A DNA stretch of 64,000 nucleotides, taken from Rhizobiaceae bacterium. Its GTDB lineage: Bacteria > Pseudomonadota > Alphaproteobacteria > Rhizobiales > Rhizobiaceae. Shown here piece after piece: positions 41,199 through 50,329 of the stretch. Position numbers and translations under genes: made by a program. Numbering within the stretch: the stretch's first letter is position 1; every line of letters begins with the position of its first letter. The DNA lies in NCBI GenBank assembly GCA_019635755.1, contig JAHBYW010000010.1, positions 18,487-82,486 of the forward strand, in the 5' to 3' direction. The notes under the pieces were generated by a model. The model was given only the letters and a program-made list of their open reading frames with translations, was not told the DNA's origin and made no database searches.

Positions 41199-41525
41199 TC
41201 ACGCTAGGAGGTCGAGCACGCTGGACGCAAGCGAAAGCACGAGGACGCCGAGCGCCAGCGCCCAGGTCGCTGCGACCATCGCGTAGGTGGCCAGTCGTAC
41301 CGCGTTGATCGTCCCGCGATGGAACGCGTCGAGCGCTTCGTTTCCCAGCATGTAGGGGCCGGCGACTGCGGTCAGCGCCACCGAGCGGACGATCCGGCGC
41401 GGCGACAGATGCGGCTCGGCGAAAGCGACGGGCACGCGTGTCGCGATCTCGACCAGCGTCGCCACCAGGCCGGCGACGGTCAGCCCGGCCAGAAAAGCGA
41501 ACAGCGCCGGCGCCAGCGATCCCAT
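41199..41525 (-). CDS. Small membrane protein of unknown function
   Basis: A 108-residue protein with membrane helices at about 5-28 and 78-105 and a weaker one at about 47-65. It contains the conserved-looking segment [20 protein letters not shown] and [16 protein letters not shown] recall similar proteins in Rhizobiales but no function. ATG 41525 begins the first helix directly. It precedes the carbonic anhydrase gene by 41 bases and is divergent from the 41632 gene. Confidence 0.7.
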   Translation of the reverse strand: MGSLAPALFAFLAGLTVAGLVATLVEIATRVPVAFAEPHLSPRRIVRSVALTAVAGPYMLGNEALDAFHRGTINAVRLATYAMVAATWALALGVLVLSLASSVLDLLA

Positions 41526-41631
41526 CTTTACGCTCCGTTTACCATGACGAAAGCATCGTCCGTTACGAAGCGCCCGACGCAAGATGCATGCCGCAGGCAT
41601 GTGTGCCGTCCGGGGACGAGGACCGTGCGCC

Positions 41632-42375
41632 ATGTCCGACACTACCCAGGGCCTCGAGATCGGCGGCGACGACATCCGGCCGATGGATTCGGCCTTCATG
41701 CTGAAGGTGTTCTACGTCTTCGCCGCCCTGGCGCTGCTGTCGGTCGCCATCAGCCTCGGCGGCAAATGGCTGGGGCGTTCCATCATCATGGCCGGCCACA
41801 GCGACGACACCACCGCATACGAGGTCGTGATCGGCAACAATGTCGTCGTCGCTCCGGGCAATGAGATCCGCTTCGAGCGCGGCCGCCGGACGGGTGTCGC
41901 GCGGCGGCTCGACCTCTATTTCCGCTGGCCCGATCTCGCGGGCTACAGCGCCGCCGCGCACGACGACTTCAACCATGCCGGCGGCTCGAAGCGCATCGTC
42001 TTCGCGGCGATCGAGGAGGCGATGATGTCGCGCGACATGAGCGGCCGCTTCCAGCCGATCTACCGCGACCTCATCCTCACGCCGGGGTCCGAGGGTCCGG
42101 GCGGAACGCGGCTCTTCGCCTTCGATCCGAAGTCCGGCTACATGAACGAATTGCTGGTGGTCGCGCCGCGTGCCGGCAAGGAACCCTTCGTCGCCCGCTG
42201 CCTGACGGGGCCGAGCGCGGCGCAGTCGCTGGCACCGTGCGAACGCGACGTGCACCTCGGTGACGGACTTAGCGTCACCTACCGGTTCCCGGGCGAATTG
42301 CTTGGCGAATGGAAGGACCTCGACGCCAGGGTGGTCGGCAAGGTCGCGGCGATGCTGAAGACCGCGCGGCGGTAG
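41632..42375 (+). CDS. Single-pass membrane protein of unknown function
   Basis: A 247-residue protein. A cytoplasmic N terminus of about 22 residues leads into a membrane helix (about 23-43) and a periplasmic domain of about 200 residues. The domain has YEVVIGNNVVVAPGNEIRFE, RRLDLYFRWPDLAGYS, an IYRDLILTPGS strand and a CLTG...APCERDVH cysteine pair. The pattern is shared by rhizobial proteins of unknown role. ATG 41632 is preferred because the frame upstream reads a low-complexity stretch. It is convergent with the DUF3126 gene. Confidence 0.75.
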   Translation: MSDTTQGLEIGGDDIRPMDSAFMLKVFYVFAALALLSVAISLGGKWLGRSIIMAGHSDDTTAYEVVIGNNVVVAPGNEIRFERGRRTGVARRLDLYFRWPDLAGYSAAAHDDFNHAGGSKRIVFAAIEEAMMSRDMSGRFQPIYRDLILTPGSEGPGGTRLFAFDPKSGYMNELLVVAPRAGKEPFVARCLTGPSAAQSLAPCERDVHLGDGLSVTYRFPGELLGEWKDLDARVVGKVAAMLKTARR

Positions 42376-42387
42376 CTGCCCGCCGGC

Positions 42388-42636
42388 TTACGCCAGGTCG
42401 ATGTCGAGGATCGCCATCGAGAAGTTGTAGTCGCCTTCCTCCTCGTCCTTGTAGACGATTCCGAGGAAATCCTCGCCGATGTAGAGCTCGGCCGAGTCCT
42501 CCTTGCGCGGGCGCGCCTTCACTTCGAGGCGCGGATTCTGGAAGAGGCGCTTGAAATAGGCGTCGAGCTTGCGGATTTCTTCTGGCTTCAACGGACGGCT
42601 CCGGTACTCAGTTCGCGATTGCGGCGCTTCTGACAT
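42388..42636 (-). CDS. DUF3126 protein
   Basis: An 82-residue protein of the alphaproteobacterial DUF3126 family. The signature runs from PEEIRKLDAYFKRLF through SAELYIGEDFLGIVYKDEEEG to FSMAILDIDL at the C terminus. Usual family members begin about 14 residues later than this ATG, so a short extension or a later start is possible. It is small, acidic and soluble; function unknown. It lies downstream of cysE on the same strand, beyond a terminator. Confidence 0.9.
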   Translation of the reverse strand: MSEAPQSRTEYRSRPLKPEEIRKLDAYFKRLFQNPRLEVKARPRKEDSAELYIGEDFLGIVYKDEEEGDYNFSMAILDIDLA

Positions 42637-42696
42637 GTAGAGGATGGCGGTGTAAAGGCGAGCCGCCGGCGATCGCCGCTCCCATGCGTTCTGCCC

Positions 42697-42725
42697 AAAC
42701 GAAACGGGCGGCCGAACGGCCGCCC
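42697..42725 (-). terminator. Intrinsic terminator of cysE
   Basis: GGGCGGCCG and CGGCCGCCC form a 9-bp stem with a 2-base centre. On the minus strand the stem is followed by GTTTCGTTTGGG. It lies 23 bases after the cysE stop. Confidence 0.75.
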
Positions 42726-42748
42726 TCCGCCTGCAGCCCGCGGGGCGT

Positions 42749-43597
42749 TCAGATGTCGAAGCTCACCACCTGGTCGAGCTGCCTTATGGTCAGCAGCTGG
42801 TCCATCTGCCGCGACGGCTGGTCGCAGCCGGTCTCGCCGACGACGCGGGCGGGCACGCCGGCGACCGTCTTGTTGTGCGGCACAGGGGCCAGCACGACGG
42901 AGCCCGCCGCCACTTTGGCGCAGTGCCCGACCTCAATGTTGCCGAGGATCTTCGCACCCGTGCCGATCAGGACGCCGTGCCGGATCTTCGGGTGACGGTC
43001 GCCGGTCTCCTTGCCGGTGCCGCCCAGCGTCACGCCGTTCAGCATCGAGACGTTGTCCTCGACCACCGCCGTCTCGCCGATGACGATGTCGGTCGCGTGG
43101 TCGATGAAGATGCCCTTGCCCATCTTGGCGGCCGGGTTGATGTCGGTTCCGTAGACGACGGACGAGCGGCTCTGCAGGTAGAGCGCGAAGTCCTTGCGGC
43201 CGTGGTTCCACAGCCAGTGCGCCACGCGGTGCGTCTGGATCGCGTGAAAACCCTTGAAGTAGAGCACCGGCATGATGAAGCGGTCGCAGGCCGGGTCGCG
43301 ATCGTAATAGGCCTGGATGTCGACGCGTACGATCGTGCTCCACTCCGGCCAGTCGCGCAGCATGGTCATGAAGGTGTGGCGGATCATGTCCGCCGGCACG
43401 TCCTGGTGGTCCAGCCGCTGCGCGATGCGGTGGATCACCGCGTCTTCCAGCGTGTCGTGGTTCAGGATGGTGGAGTAGAGGAAGGCGGCGAGCAGCGGGT
43501 CGCGCTCGACCGCTTCCATCGCCTCGTCGCGGATCGACCGCCAGATCGGGTCGACCGGCTGGATCTTTCCGGTGCGCTGGGCAGTGCTGGTGCTCAT
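42749..43597 (-). CDS. cysE: Serine O-acetyltransferase
   Basis: A 282-residue enzyme that acetylates L-serine for cysteine synthesis. The N-terminal helical domain contains DPIWRSIRDEA and the conserved VDIQAYYDRDPA. The C-terminal left-handed beta helix has MGKGIFIDHATDIVIGET (catalytic His and Asp), SMLNGVTLGGTGK and VAAGSVVLAPVPHNKTVAGVPARVVG. The C-terminal tail ends in isoleucine (FDI), as needed for docking into the CysK active site to form cysteine synthase. It stands alone with its own terminator. Confidence 0.97.
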   Translation of the reverse strand: MSTSTAQRTGKIQPVDPIWRSIRDEAMEAVERDPLLAAFLYSTILNHDTLEDAVIHRIAQRLDHQDVPADMIRHTFMTMLRDWPEWSTIVRVDIQAYYDRDPACDRFIMPVLYFKGFHAIQTHRVAHWLWNHGRKDFALYLQSRSSVVYGTDINPAAKMGKGIFIDHATDIVIGETAVVEDNVSMLNGVTLGGTGKETGDRHPKIRHGVLIGTGAKILGNIEVGHCAKVAAGSVVLAPVPHNKTVAGVPARVVGETGCDQPSRQMDQLLTIRQLDQVVSFDI

Positions 43598-43746
43598 CGA
43601 GGTCGTCCTGTCCCTGAAGTCAGATCCTACGCCATTTCGCGGCGCGGTTGAATTTCAATTTCCTGCATCGACTGTCAAATGGATTTGCGCGCCGCGCATT
43701 CAAGCAGACGTGGCAAACAAACCCTTGTCGCAGCGCGTCGCCGGCG

Positions 43747-44253
43747 TCAGATCTTGCGGCTGTCGTAAGCCCAGTGCAGCAGCGCCTGGCGCTGGCGGCG
43801 TCGGCACCACAGGTCGCCACGCTCGCAGTTCTGCCGTATCTGCGCGGCGTGACGGCGGATGGCCTTCCACCGCCCGATCTGGCGCTCGTCTTCACCCGGC
43901 AGCCGGCGGCCTAGGTAGTAGCGGCAATACCACTGGAACCAGCCGCGCGGGTCGTCCTCGTGGATCCAGCCCTTCTGCTTCCACACCGAGAGCGGCTGGC
44001 TGGCGGCTGTGCCGAAGAAATTCAGCTTCGGATCGGCCTTTTGCGGCGACAGCTTCGCCCTGGCGAACCAGGAGGCGGGAAACTCGTCGCGGCAGTCGGT
44101 CATGTATTTGCCGCCGAAGACGCCGAGCTCCAGCATCTCCTTCGGTGTCAGGTCGGGCGTGAATTCCGGCGCGAAATCCTCCCCGGTCCGCGCCGCCAGC
44201 TGATAGCGGTAGCCGCGCTGCATGGTGTCGTTGACGGTGATCGTGCGTGTCAT
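43747..44253 (-). CDS. Conserved protein of unknown function
   Basis: A 168-residue soluble basic protein. It begins MTRTITVNDTMQRGYRYQL and contains DLTPKEMLELGVFGGKYMTD, FPASWFARAKLSP, WIHEDDPRGWFQWYCRYYLG and RRHAAQIRQNCERGDLWCRR. Tryptophan and arginine are rich in the C-terminal half and three cysteines could bind metal. I recall homologues in rhizobia and in some other bacteria and fungi, but no function. It starts 18 bases after the stop of the upstream membrane protein gene on the same strand. Confidence 0.78.
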   Translation of the reverse strand: MTRTITVNDTMQRGYRYQLAARTGEDFAPEFTPDLTPKEMLELGVFGGKYMTDCRDEFPASWFARAKLSPQKADPKLNFFGTAASQPLSVWKQKGWIHEDDPRGWFQWYCRYYLGRRLPGEDERQIGRWKAIRRHAAQIRQNCERGDLWCRRRQRQALLHWAYDSRKI

Positions 44254-44271
44254 CGTGGCTCCGCGGCAGCG

Positions 44272-44637
44272 TCAGGTGAAGGCGGCGGCGCCCTTCAGGC
44301 CCGCCCACACCAGGAGGATGCCGACGCCCAGCAAGGCCAGGTTGAGGACGATCCCGATGACCGAGGACGCGCGTGCGCCGACCCGCGTCAGCCCGATCGC
44401 GCCGAGCACGATGCCGACGACATGAAGGATCGGCGCCGCGATCAGGAACACGATGAGGAAAACGCCGAAGCCGGCATCCGTCGGCGTGCCGTCGGGCTCG
44501 ACGGTGACGCTGGTGGCGACCCACAGCGAAAGCAGCGCGCTGCCGAACGCGACGCCCGCGCAGATCAGCGACCATGCTCCGAACGGCGGCGACGTCCGAA
44601 CCGTGTCGGCAGCCAGCTTGGCCCTGCCCCACCCCAT
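44272..44637 (-). CDS. Small membrane protein with three to four helices
   Basis: A 121-residue protein with hydrophobic segments at about 21-42, 57-80 and 92-115. The composition resembles DUF4190-type proteins, with the AIGLTRVGARASSVIGI turn between the last helices. No catalytic motif is visible. It lies between the hydrolase gene (4 bases upstream) and the 43747 gene on the same strand, so the three are probably cotranscribed. Function unknown. Confidence 0.72.
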   Translation of the reverse strand: MGWGRAKLAADTVRTSPPFGAWSLICAGVAFGSALLSLWVATSVTVEPDGTPTDAGFGVFLIVFLIAAPILHVVGIVLGAIGLTRVGARASSVIGIVLNLALLGVGILLVWAGLKGAAAFT

Positions 44638-44641
44638 CGGT

Positions 44642-45457
44642 TCAGCCCTCCAGCGGGTGCGCCCTCAGAAACTCGATCGCCCGCTTCTTGAATGCCTTGT
44701 CGCCGACCGACAGCATGTGGTCGCGCCCTTCGATCGCAAAGGCTTCCGCGTTGGGCATCAGGCCGGCCAGGTCTTCGGCCGAGCCGGCGATGTCGTCCTT
44801 CGTGCCCACCGCGATCAGCGTCGGCTGCGCGATGCGCTGCACCTCGGCTTCGGTCAGCTCGACCCGCGACGTGGTGATGCAGGCGGCGAGCGCCCTGCGG
44901 TCGCTCCTGGTCTGGTCGGCAAAGGCGCGGAACATCTTGCCGCGCGGATGGGTCACCGCCGCGGGATCGGGAGCGGCAAGCGCGTCGGCGATCGGATCCC
45001 AGTCGCCAACGCCCTCGACCAGGCCGATGCCCAGCCCGCCGAGGATGAGGGTCGCGACGAGCGCGGGTTCCTGGAGGGCGAGCGTCGCCGAGATGCGGGC
45101 GCCCATCGAATAGCCCATGACATGCGCGCGCCCGATGCCGAGATGAGCCAGCAGCGCCGCCGCGTCGCCCGCCATCCTGGCCGGGGCATAGTCCGGCGGA
45201 TTGTAACTCTTCGACGACAGGCCGTGGCCGCGATTGTCGAGCGCGATGGCCCGGTAGCCTCCCGCCGCCAGCGTGGTCATCCAGGACGGGGCGATCCAGT
45301 TGAAGAGGATGCTCGACGCGAATCCGTGGATCAGCAGGACCGGATCGCCGGACCCGGCGGGCGGCAGCGCGTCGACGAAGGCCAGATCGAATCCCTCATG
45401 CGCGAAATGCCGGACGGAGAAGCCGGCATAGTCGCGGGACGGCAGGTCAACCGGCAT
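44642..45457 (-). CDS. Alpha/beta hydrolase
   Basis: A 271-residue hydrolase. The oxyanion strand VLLIHGFASS is at about 40-49, the nucleophile elbow GYSMGA (serine near residue 117) follows, and the C-terminal histidine is in EGRDHMLSV. LDNRGHGLSSK is the usual second strand. It is probably a soluble esterase, lipase or dehalogenase-like enzyme; the substrate is unknown. Its start overlaps the end of the upstream DUF192 gene by 11 bases, showing cotranscription. Confidence 0.92.
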   Translation of the reverse strand: MPVDLPSRDYAGFSVRHFAHEGFDLAFVDALPPAGSGDPVLLIHGFASSILFNWIAPSWMTTLAAGGYRAIALDNRGHGLSSKSYNPPDYAPARMAGDAAALLAHLGIGRAHVMGYSMGARISATLALQEPALVATLILGGLGIGLVEGVGDWDPIADALAAPDPAAVTHPRGKMFRAFADQTRSDRRALAACITTSRVELTEAEVQRIAQPTLIAVGTKDDIAGSAEDLAGLMPNAEAFAIEGRDHMLSVGDKAFKKRAIEFLRAHPLEG

Positions 45458-45953
45458 CGCCGGACGCGACCTTGTCGATTTCCGGATGGGTCACGCGGTC
45501 GCCGGCCTTCATGCCGGCGAGCTTGGCGGTGCCCTGCTTCAGCTCGAGCACGAACCGCACCGGAACGCCGGGCGAAATCGCAGCTTCCGAGAACGGCGTG
45601 CCCGGCAGGATCGCGGCGACCACGCCGTCCTCGCCGATGAAAACGAGGTCGAGCGGCATCGGCGTGTTCTTCATCCAGAAGCCGACCTGGCGGGTCGCCT
45701 CGAACACGAACAGCATGCCGTGGGTGACCGCCATCTCCTCGCGATACATCAGGCCGCGCGAGCGTTCGCCGGCGTCGTCCGCGACCTCGATCGTGAAGCG
45801 CCGTTCGCCGTCGGCGGTGGCCGCGACCAGCGGCGCCGGGTCGACGGGCAGGATCATCGGCGACTGCGCCAACGCGCCGCCGGCAAGCTGGAGCTGGGCG
45901 ATCGCCAGGGTGACGATCAGCACAGCGGTTGCGGAGAGGTGTTTCAAGGACAT
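45447..45953 (-). CDS. DUF192 exported protein
   Basis: A 168-residue protein. The signal peptide ends near GGALA-QS (about 30). The mature part has the DUF192 fold: RFTIEVADDAGERSRGLMYR, HGMLFVFEATRQVGFWMKNT, PLDLVFIGEDG and a C-terminal RFVLELKQGTAKLAGMKAGD. The function of DUF192 is not established; a periplasmic location is clear. An ATG four codons upstream is also possible. It is followed with an overlap by the hydrolase and preceded by the cold shock gene, a gene pair common in rhizobia. Confidence 0.92.
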   Translation of the reverse strand: MSLKHLSATAVLIVTLAIAQLQLAGGALAQSPMILPVDPAPLVAATADGERRFTIEVADDAGERSRGLMYREEMAVTHGMLFVFEATRQVGFWMKNTPMPLDLVFIGEDGVVAAILPGTPFSEAAISPGVPVRFVLELKQGTAKLAGMKAGDRVTHPEIDKVASGDAG

Positions 45954-46016
45954 CGCGAGCGCCATCCGGTCAGGGTGACCGATATCGAGTCCCGGCGCAA
46001 ATTCCTGGTGCGCGTC

Positions 46017-46610
46017 CTAGTGCGATACCGGCAGCGTTCCGATATCGGGGTGAATTTCGGCAGCCATGAGGCCTTTGTCGCCGCGGCCGAAACGGCAGAG
46101 CACGACCTGGCCCGGCCGCAGCTCGGTGATGCCGTAGCGGCGCAGCGTCTCCATGTGCACGAAGATGTCCTCCGTGCCGTCGCCGCGCGTCAGGAAGCCG
46201 AAGCCCTTGGTCCGGTTGAACCACTTCACCAGCGCGCGCTCCAGCCCGCTCTCCGGCGTCACCACGACATGCGTGCGCTGTGCGGGGAGTTCGGCCGGAT
46301 GAATCGCCGTCGAGGTGTCCATCGAGATGACGCGGAAGGCCTGCAGACCGCGATCGCCCTTCTTGACCAGGCAGACCACGCGCGCGCCCTCGAGGGCGGT
46401 CTGGAAACCGTCGCGGCGGAGGCAGGTCACGTGCAGGAGCACGTCGCCCATGCCGCTGATGTCCGGAAGGATGAAGCCGTAGCCTTTGGCCACGTCGAAC
46501 CACTTGATCGCCCCCGCGATCTCCACGAGCCCTTGGGCATCGCCGTCGTCGACAGAAAGGCTGTCGTCTCTGGCCGCGTCACGCCCCAGCAGGGAGGCTT
46601 TGTCCCCCAT
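46017..46610 (-). CDS. Two-domain cold shock protein
   Basis: A 197-residue protein with two cold shock domains joined by a linker of about 45 residues. Domain one has [17 protein letters not shown] (RNP1 KGYGFI) and DVLLHVTCL; domain two has [17 protein letters not shown] and DIFVHMETL. The first 30 residues are polar. Such duplicated CSD proteins are typical of alphaproteobacteria and act as RNA chaperones. ATG 46610 with GGAAGGGG upstream is preferred over one 15 codons earlier. It is divergent from the glyoxalase gene across 214 bases. Confidence 0.92.
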   Translation of the reverse strand: MGDKASLLGRDAARDDSLSVDDGDAQGLVEIAGAIKWFDVAKGYGFILPDISGMGDVLLHVTCLRRDGFQTALEGARVVCLVKKGDRGLQAFRVISMDTSTAIHPAELPAQRTHVVVTPESGLERALVKWFNRTKGFGFLTRGDGTEDIFVHMETLRRYGITELRPGQVVLCRFGRGDKGLMAAEIHPDIGTLPVSH

Positions 46611-46645
46611 CCGAACGCACCCCTTCCTCGAAAACGCCGCACGTG

Positions 46646-46662
46646 ATTCTGCCAATCAGAAT
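46646..46662. promoter_or_regulatory. Inverted repeat upstream of the cold shock gene
   Basis: ATTCTG-CCAAT-CAGAAT is a perfect inverted repeat 36 bases upstream of the chosen start of the two-domain cold shock gene, in its untranslated leader or promoter. It overlaps TGATT...AATCA, another small repeat. It could be an operator or a leader hairpin. No known regulator is implied. Confidence 0.35.
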
Positions 46663-46824
46663 AACACCGCGCCTTTGCTTGTGCGCAAGGGCCGCATTGC
46701 CTTTTTTCACCATTTCGCCGCGCTGAGTCGTTCGCGCCACACTTGTGAGCCGTCGAACGGTTGCCCGCGCCGTCCGCGCGTCTTAAGTTCCGCCGCCGCC
46801 GCACTCCGTCACGAGGATTTTCCG

Positions 46825-47265
46825 ATGCGCTATCTCCACACAATGGTCCGCGTGACCGATGTCGCCGCCTCGCTCGACTTCTACGTCAACAAGCTCGGCC
46901 TCGTCGAAGTGCGCCGGCACGAGAACGAGAAGGGCCGCTTCACGCTCATCTTCCTCGCCGCGCCGAAGGACAAGGAAAGCTCGATCAAGAACCGTGCGCC
47001 GGATCTCGAGCTCACCTACAACTGGGATCCCGAGGTCTATACGGGCGGGCGCAATTTCGGCCACCTCGCCTACAAGGTCGACAACATCTACGAGACCTGC
47101 CAGCGGCTGATGGACATGGGCGTGACGATCAACCGTCCGCCGCGCGATGGCAACATGGCCTTCGTGCGCTCGCCCGACAACATCTCCATCGAGCTGCTCC
47201 AGGAAGGCGACCCGCTGCCGCCGCAGGAGCCGTGGCTGTCGATGCCGAACACCGGCAGCTGGTGA
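46825..47265 (+). CDS. gloA: Lactoylglutathione lyase (glyoxalase I), VOC family
   Basis: A 146-residue metalloenzyme of the vicinal oxygen chelate superfamily. It begins [20 protein letters not shown] with the first metal histidine in YLHTMVRV, and has [19 protein letters not shown] (glutamate ligand), [15 protein letters not shown] (histidine ligand) and a final [13 protein letters not shown]. It converts the methylglyoxal-glutathione hemithioacetal to S-lactoylglutathione. It lies 24 bases before pccB; this position could also suit a methylmalonyl-CoA epimerase, but the sequence fits glyoxalase better. Confidence 0.87.
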   Translation: MRYLHTMVRVTDVAASLDFYVNKLGLVEVRRHENEKGRFTLIFLAAPKDKESSIKNRAPDLELTYNWDPEVYTGGRNFGHLAYKVDNIYETCQRLMDMGVTINRPPRDGNMAFVRSPDNISIELLQEGDPLPPQEPWLSMPNTGSW

Positions 47266-47289
47266 AGCGCGACAGGGACACGGGCTGAG

Positions 47290-48822
<1,533 letters not shown>

Positions 48823-48835
48823 GCGGGGACGTGGC

Positions 48836-49063
48836 CTACTCGGCCGCGTCGAGGCGATTGTCGAACTCCATCATCGCGCCGCGCCCCTGCGCCATGCGCA
48901 TGAGTTCGGCGGCGATGTCCTCCAGCGCGACGTTGGCCTCAACATTCTTGGTCTGGACGCGCTGCGCGAGCCGCGAGACGTTGACGATGCCGACGTCTGC
49001 CAGCGCGTCGTCCACTGCGCTCGAAATGTCGGAGAGAAGTGCTCTGGTGAACAATGGTGTCAT
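48836..49063 (-). CDS. Small alpha-helical protein of unknown function
   Basis: A 75-residue soluble protein beginning MTPLFTRALLSDISSAVDDA. It is mostly predicted helix, with VSRLAQRVQTKNVEANVALE and RMAQGRGAMMEFD near the end. An ATG eleven codons upstream is also in frame. I recall near-identical short proteins in Mesorhizobium and relatives between pccB and the next gene, which supports that it is real. Function unknown. It is convergent with pccB with a 13-base gap. Confidence 0.65.
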   Translation of the reverse strand: MTPLFTRALLSDISSAVDDALADVGIVNVSRLAQRVQTKNVEANVALEDIAAELMRMAQGRGAMMEFDNRLDAAE

Positions 49064-49307
49064 GGCGGATCTCGCCACCAACCCGACCGGCTCCATTCAT
49101 GCGGGCGATGTCTTTCTTGCAGCGACCGTAGACAGGTCTGCCGCGAAACACAACCTCGAATCGAAAAATTCCCTATATTTTTCCGGTAGTTAGTATAGTT
49201 CCCCTTATGCGTTGAGTCAGCCGGCCCATGCCTTGGGGGATACCGCGTGCCCGTTGTAAAATGCGCAAAATGAGCGGAACCTGCCGCTTACTCACTCGTT
49301 ACCGTGG
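49064..49307. other. Intergenic region
   Basis: No gene is visible in these 244 bases. The part from 49160 to 49205 is AT-rich (GAAAAATTCCCTATATTTTTCC and TAGTTAGTATAG separated by a few bases) and probably carries promoters for the two divergent genes. Nothing else is recognisable. Confidence 0.5.
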
Positions 49308-49589
49308 GTGTCGACCGAACTTGGGCTTGGGGGCCTTCATTTGACCGAACTGGAACGTGCCGAACGACTTCAGATCATGCTGAGTCCGGAGGAGTTGAGC
49401 GCCGTCGAGACCTTTCGGTTCGAGAAACGGATGCCCTCGCGGGCGGCGGCGGTTCGCGAGCTGTTGCGGCGCGGTCTCGCCGCGGAAGGTTTCCTGCTCG
49501 CTGAAGTAGGCCAGCGCTCGCAGGACTTTGGTGTTCTGGATCGCCCCGACGATGCGCCTGCGGACGTACCGGATGGCAGCGGTCGTTGA
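49308..49589 (+). CDS. Small protein with ribbon-helix-helix-like segment
   Basis: A 93-residue protein starting at GTG 49308. The central part, LSPEELSAVETFRFEKRMPS followed by RAAAVRELLRRGLA, matches the strand-helix-helix pattern of ribbon-helix-helix DNA-binding proteins. The C-terminal 25 residues are acidic. A later start at an internal ATG (49377) would still keep the motif. It may be a transcriptional regulator or a chromosomal orphan antitoxin; no toxin gene is adjacent. It is not a close match to any named regulator I know. Confidence 0.65.
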   Translation: MSTELGLGGLHLTELERAERLQIMLSPEELSAVETFRFEKRMPSRAAAVRELLRRGLAAEGFLLAEVGQRSQDFGVLDRPDDAPADVPDGSGR

Positions 49590-49637
49590 GGACCGTCGCT
49601 CAGGTATCCGCCCTTCCCGCTCGCAGCTGTCCTGACC

Positions 49638-49811
49638 TCACCCCTTGATGAAGTCGAGCACGGCCTTGCGCTGCTTGTCGGAGGTCTTCACCCGGCTTGC
49701 CTGGATTTCGCTGGCCGCGGGCTTGACGGCCGTGGTCGCTTCCTTCGCCGAAGCCGGCGCACACTGGAAGACGAGGGTCAGGACGGCGACGCTGAGCAGG
49801 GTGCGGATCAT
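49638..49811 (-). CDS. Small secreted protein of unknown function
   Basis: A 57-residue protein with a signal peptide (MIRTLLSVAVLTLVFQCAPA, cut near SA-KEA) and a 34-residue basic, lysine-rich mature part. A good GAGAGGAG site lies before the ATG at 49811. It ends KAVLDFIKG. The frame is short and compositionally ordinary, so it is probably but not certainly a gene. Function unknown. Confidence 0.55.
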   Translation of the reverse strand: MIRTLLSVAVLTLVFQCAPASAKEATTAVKPAASEIQASRVKTSDKQRKAVLDFIKG

Positions 49812-49987
49812 CTCGGTTCTCCTCTCGGCCGCGTTCTCGGTTGCGACCTGCTTTCGCCACCCTATCGCCATCTCCCTGAATGCCGCGTGGTCGGGCCGTT
49901 CATCCGCCGCTTAGGCAGCGCAATGCCGTCGCGGCTTGCGCGCCGACCGACGGACCGACGTACCCCGCGATGTCAGATGGGCGGCCT

Positions 49988-50233
49988 TTACCGGACGAGC
50001 GCGACGATCGATGCCACGCAGAGCAGCGCCGTCGCCGCGATCAGCAGTCCATAGAGCTGCGGCCGGTTGAACAGCACGGCATGGCCGGAGAGCCACGCCG
50101 TCGCGGCCGCGCCGAGCGCGAAGAGGAAGCCGTCGCGATCGGCGACCGCGATGTTGGCCGCCATCAGTCCGCCGATGATCAATGCGCCGAAGGCGATGAT
50201 GACGGCAACCGCAAAGCCCTCATAGTTGATCAT
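49988..50233 (-). CDS. Small three-helix membrane protein
   Basis: An 81-residue protein with three hydrophobic helices at about 7-27, 34-52 and 58-80, beginning MINYEGFAVAVIIAFGALII. An AGAGG-like sequence (GCGAGAGGTGTGCG) precedes the ATG at 50233. There is no catalytic motif. It lies 97 bases downstream of the cysteine-desulfurase-like gene on the same strand, separated by a GC-rich spacer. Function unknown. Confidence 0.65.
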   Translation of the reverse strand: MINYEGFAVAVIIAFGALIIGGLMAANIAVADRDGFLFALGAAATAWLSGHAVLFNRPQLYGLLIAATALLCVASIVALVR

Positions 50234-50329
50234 CGCACACCTCTCGCGGCCAGCGCCGCTTCTCGTCCTGTTGTTGCCGCCGCGCCGGGGCCGCGGCGGC
50301 GCCGAATAGAAGGGGCTTCGGCGCCGATG

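Noticed and set aside
46670..46730. A possible terminator, CAAGGGCCGCATTGCC followed by a run of T, in the gap between the cold shock gene and gloA
   Set aside because: The stem is imperfect and no gene on the plus strand ends before it, so it would have nothing to terminate.
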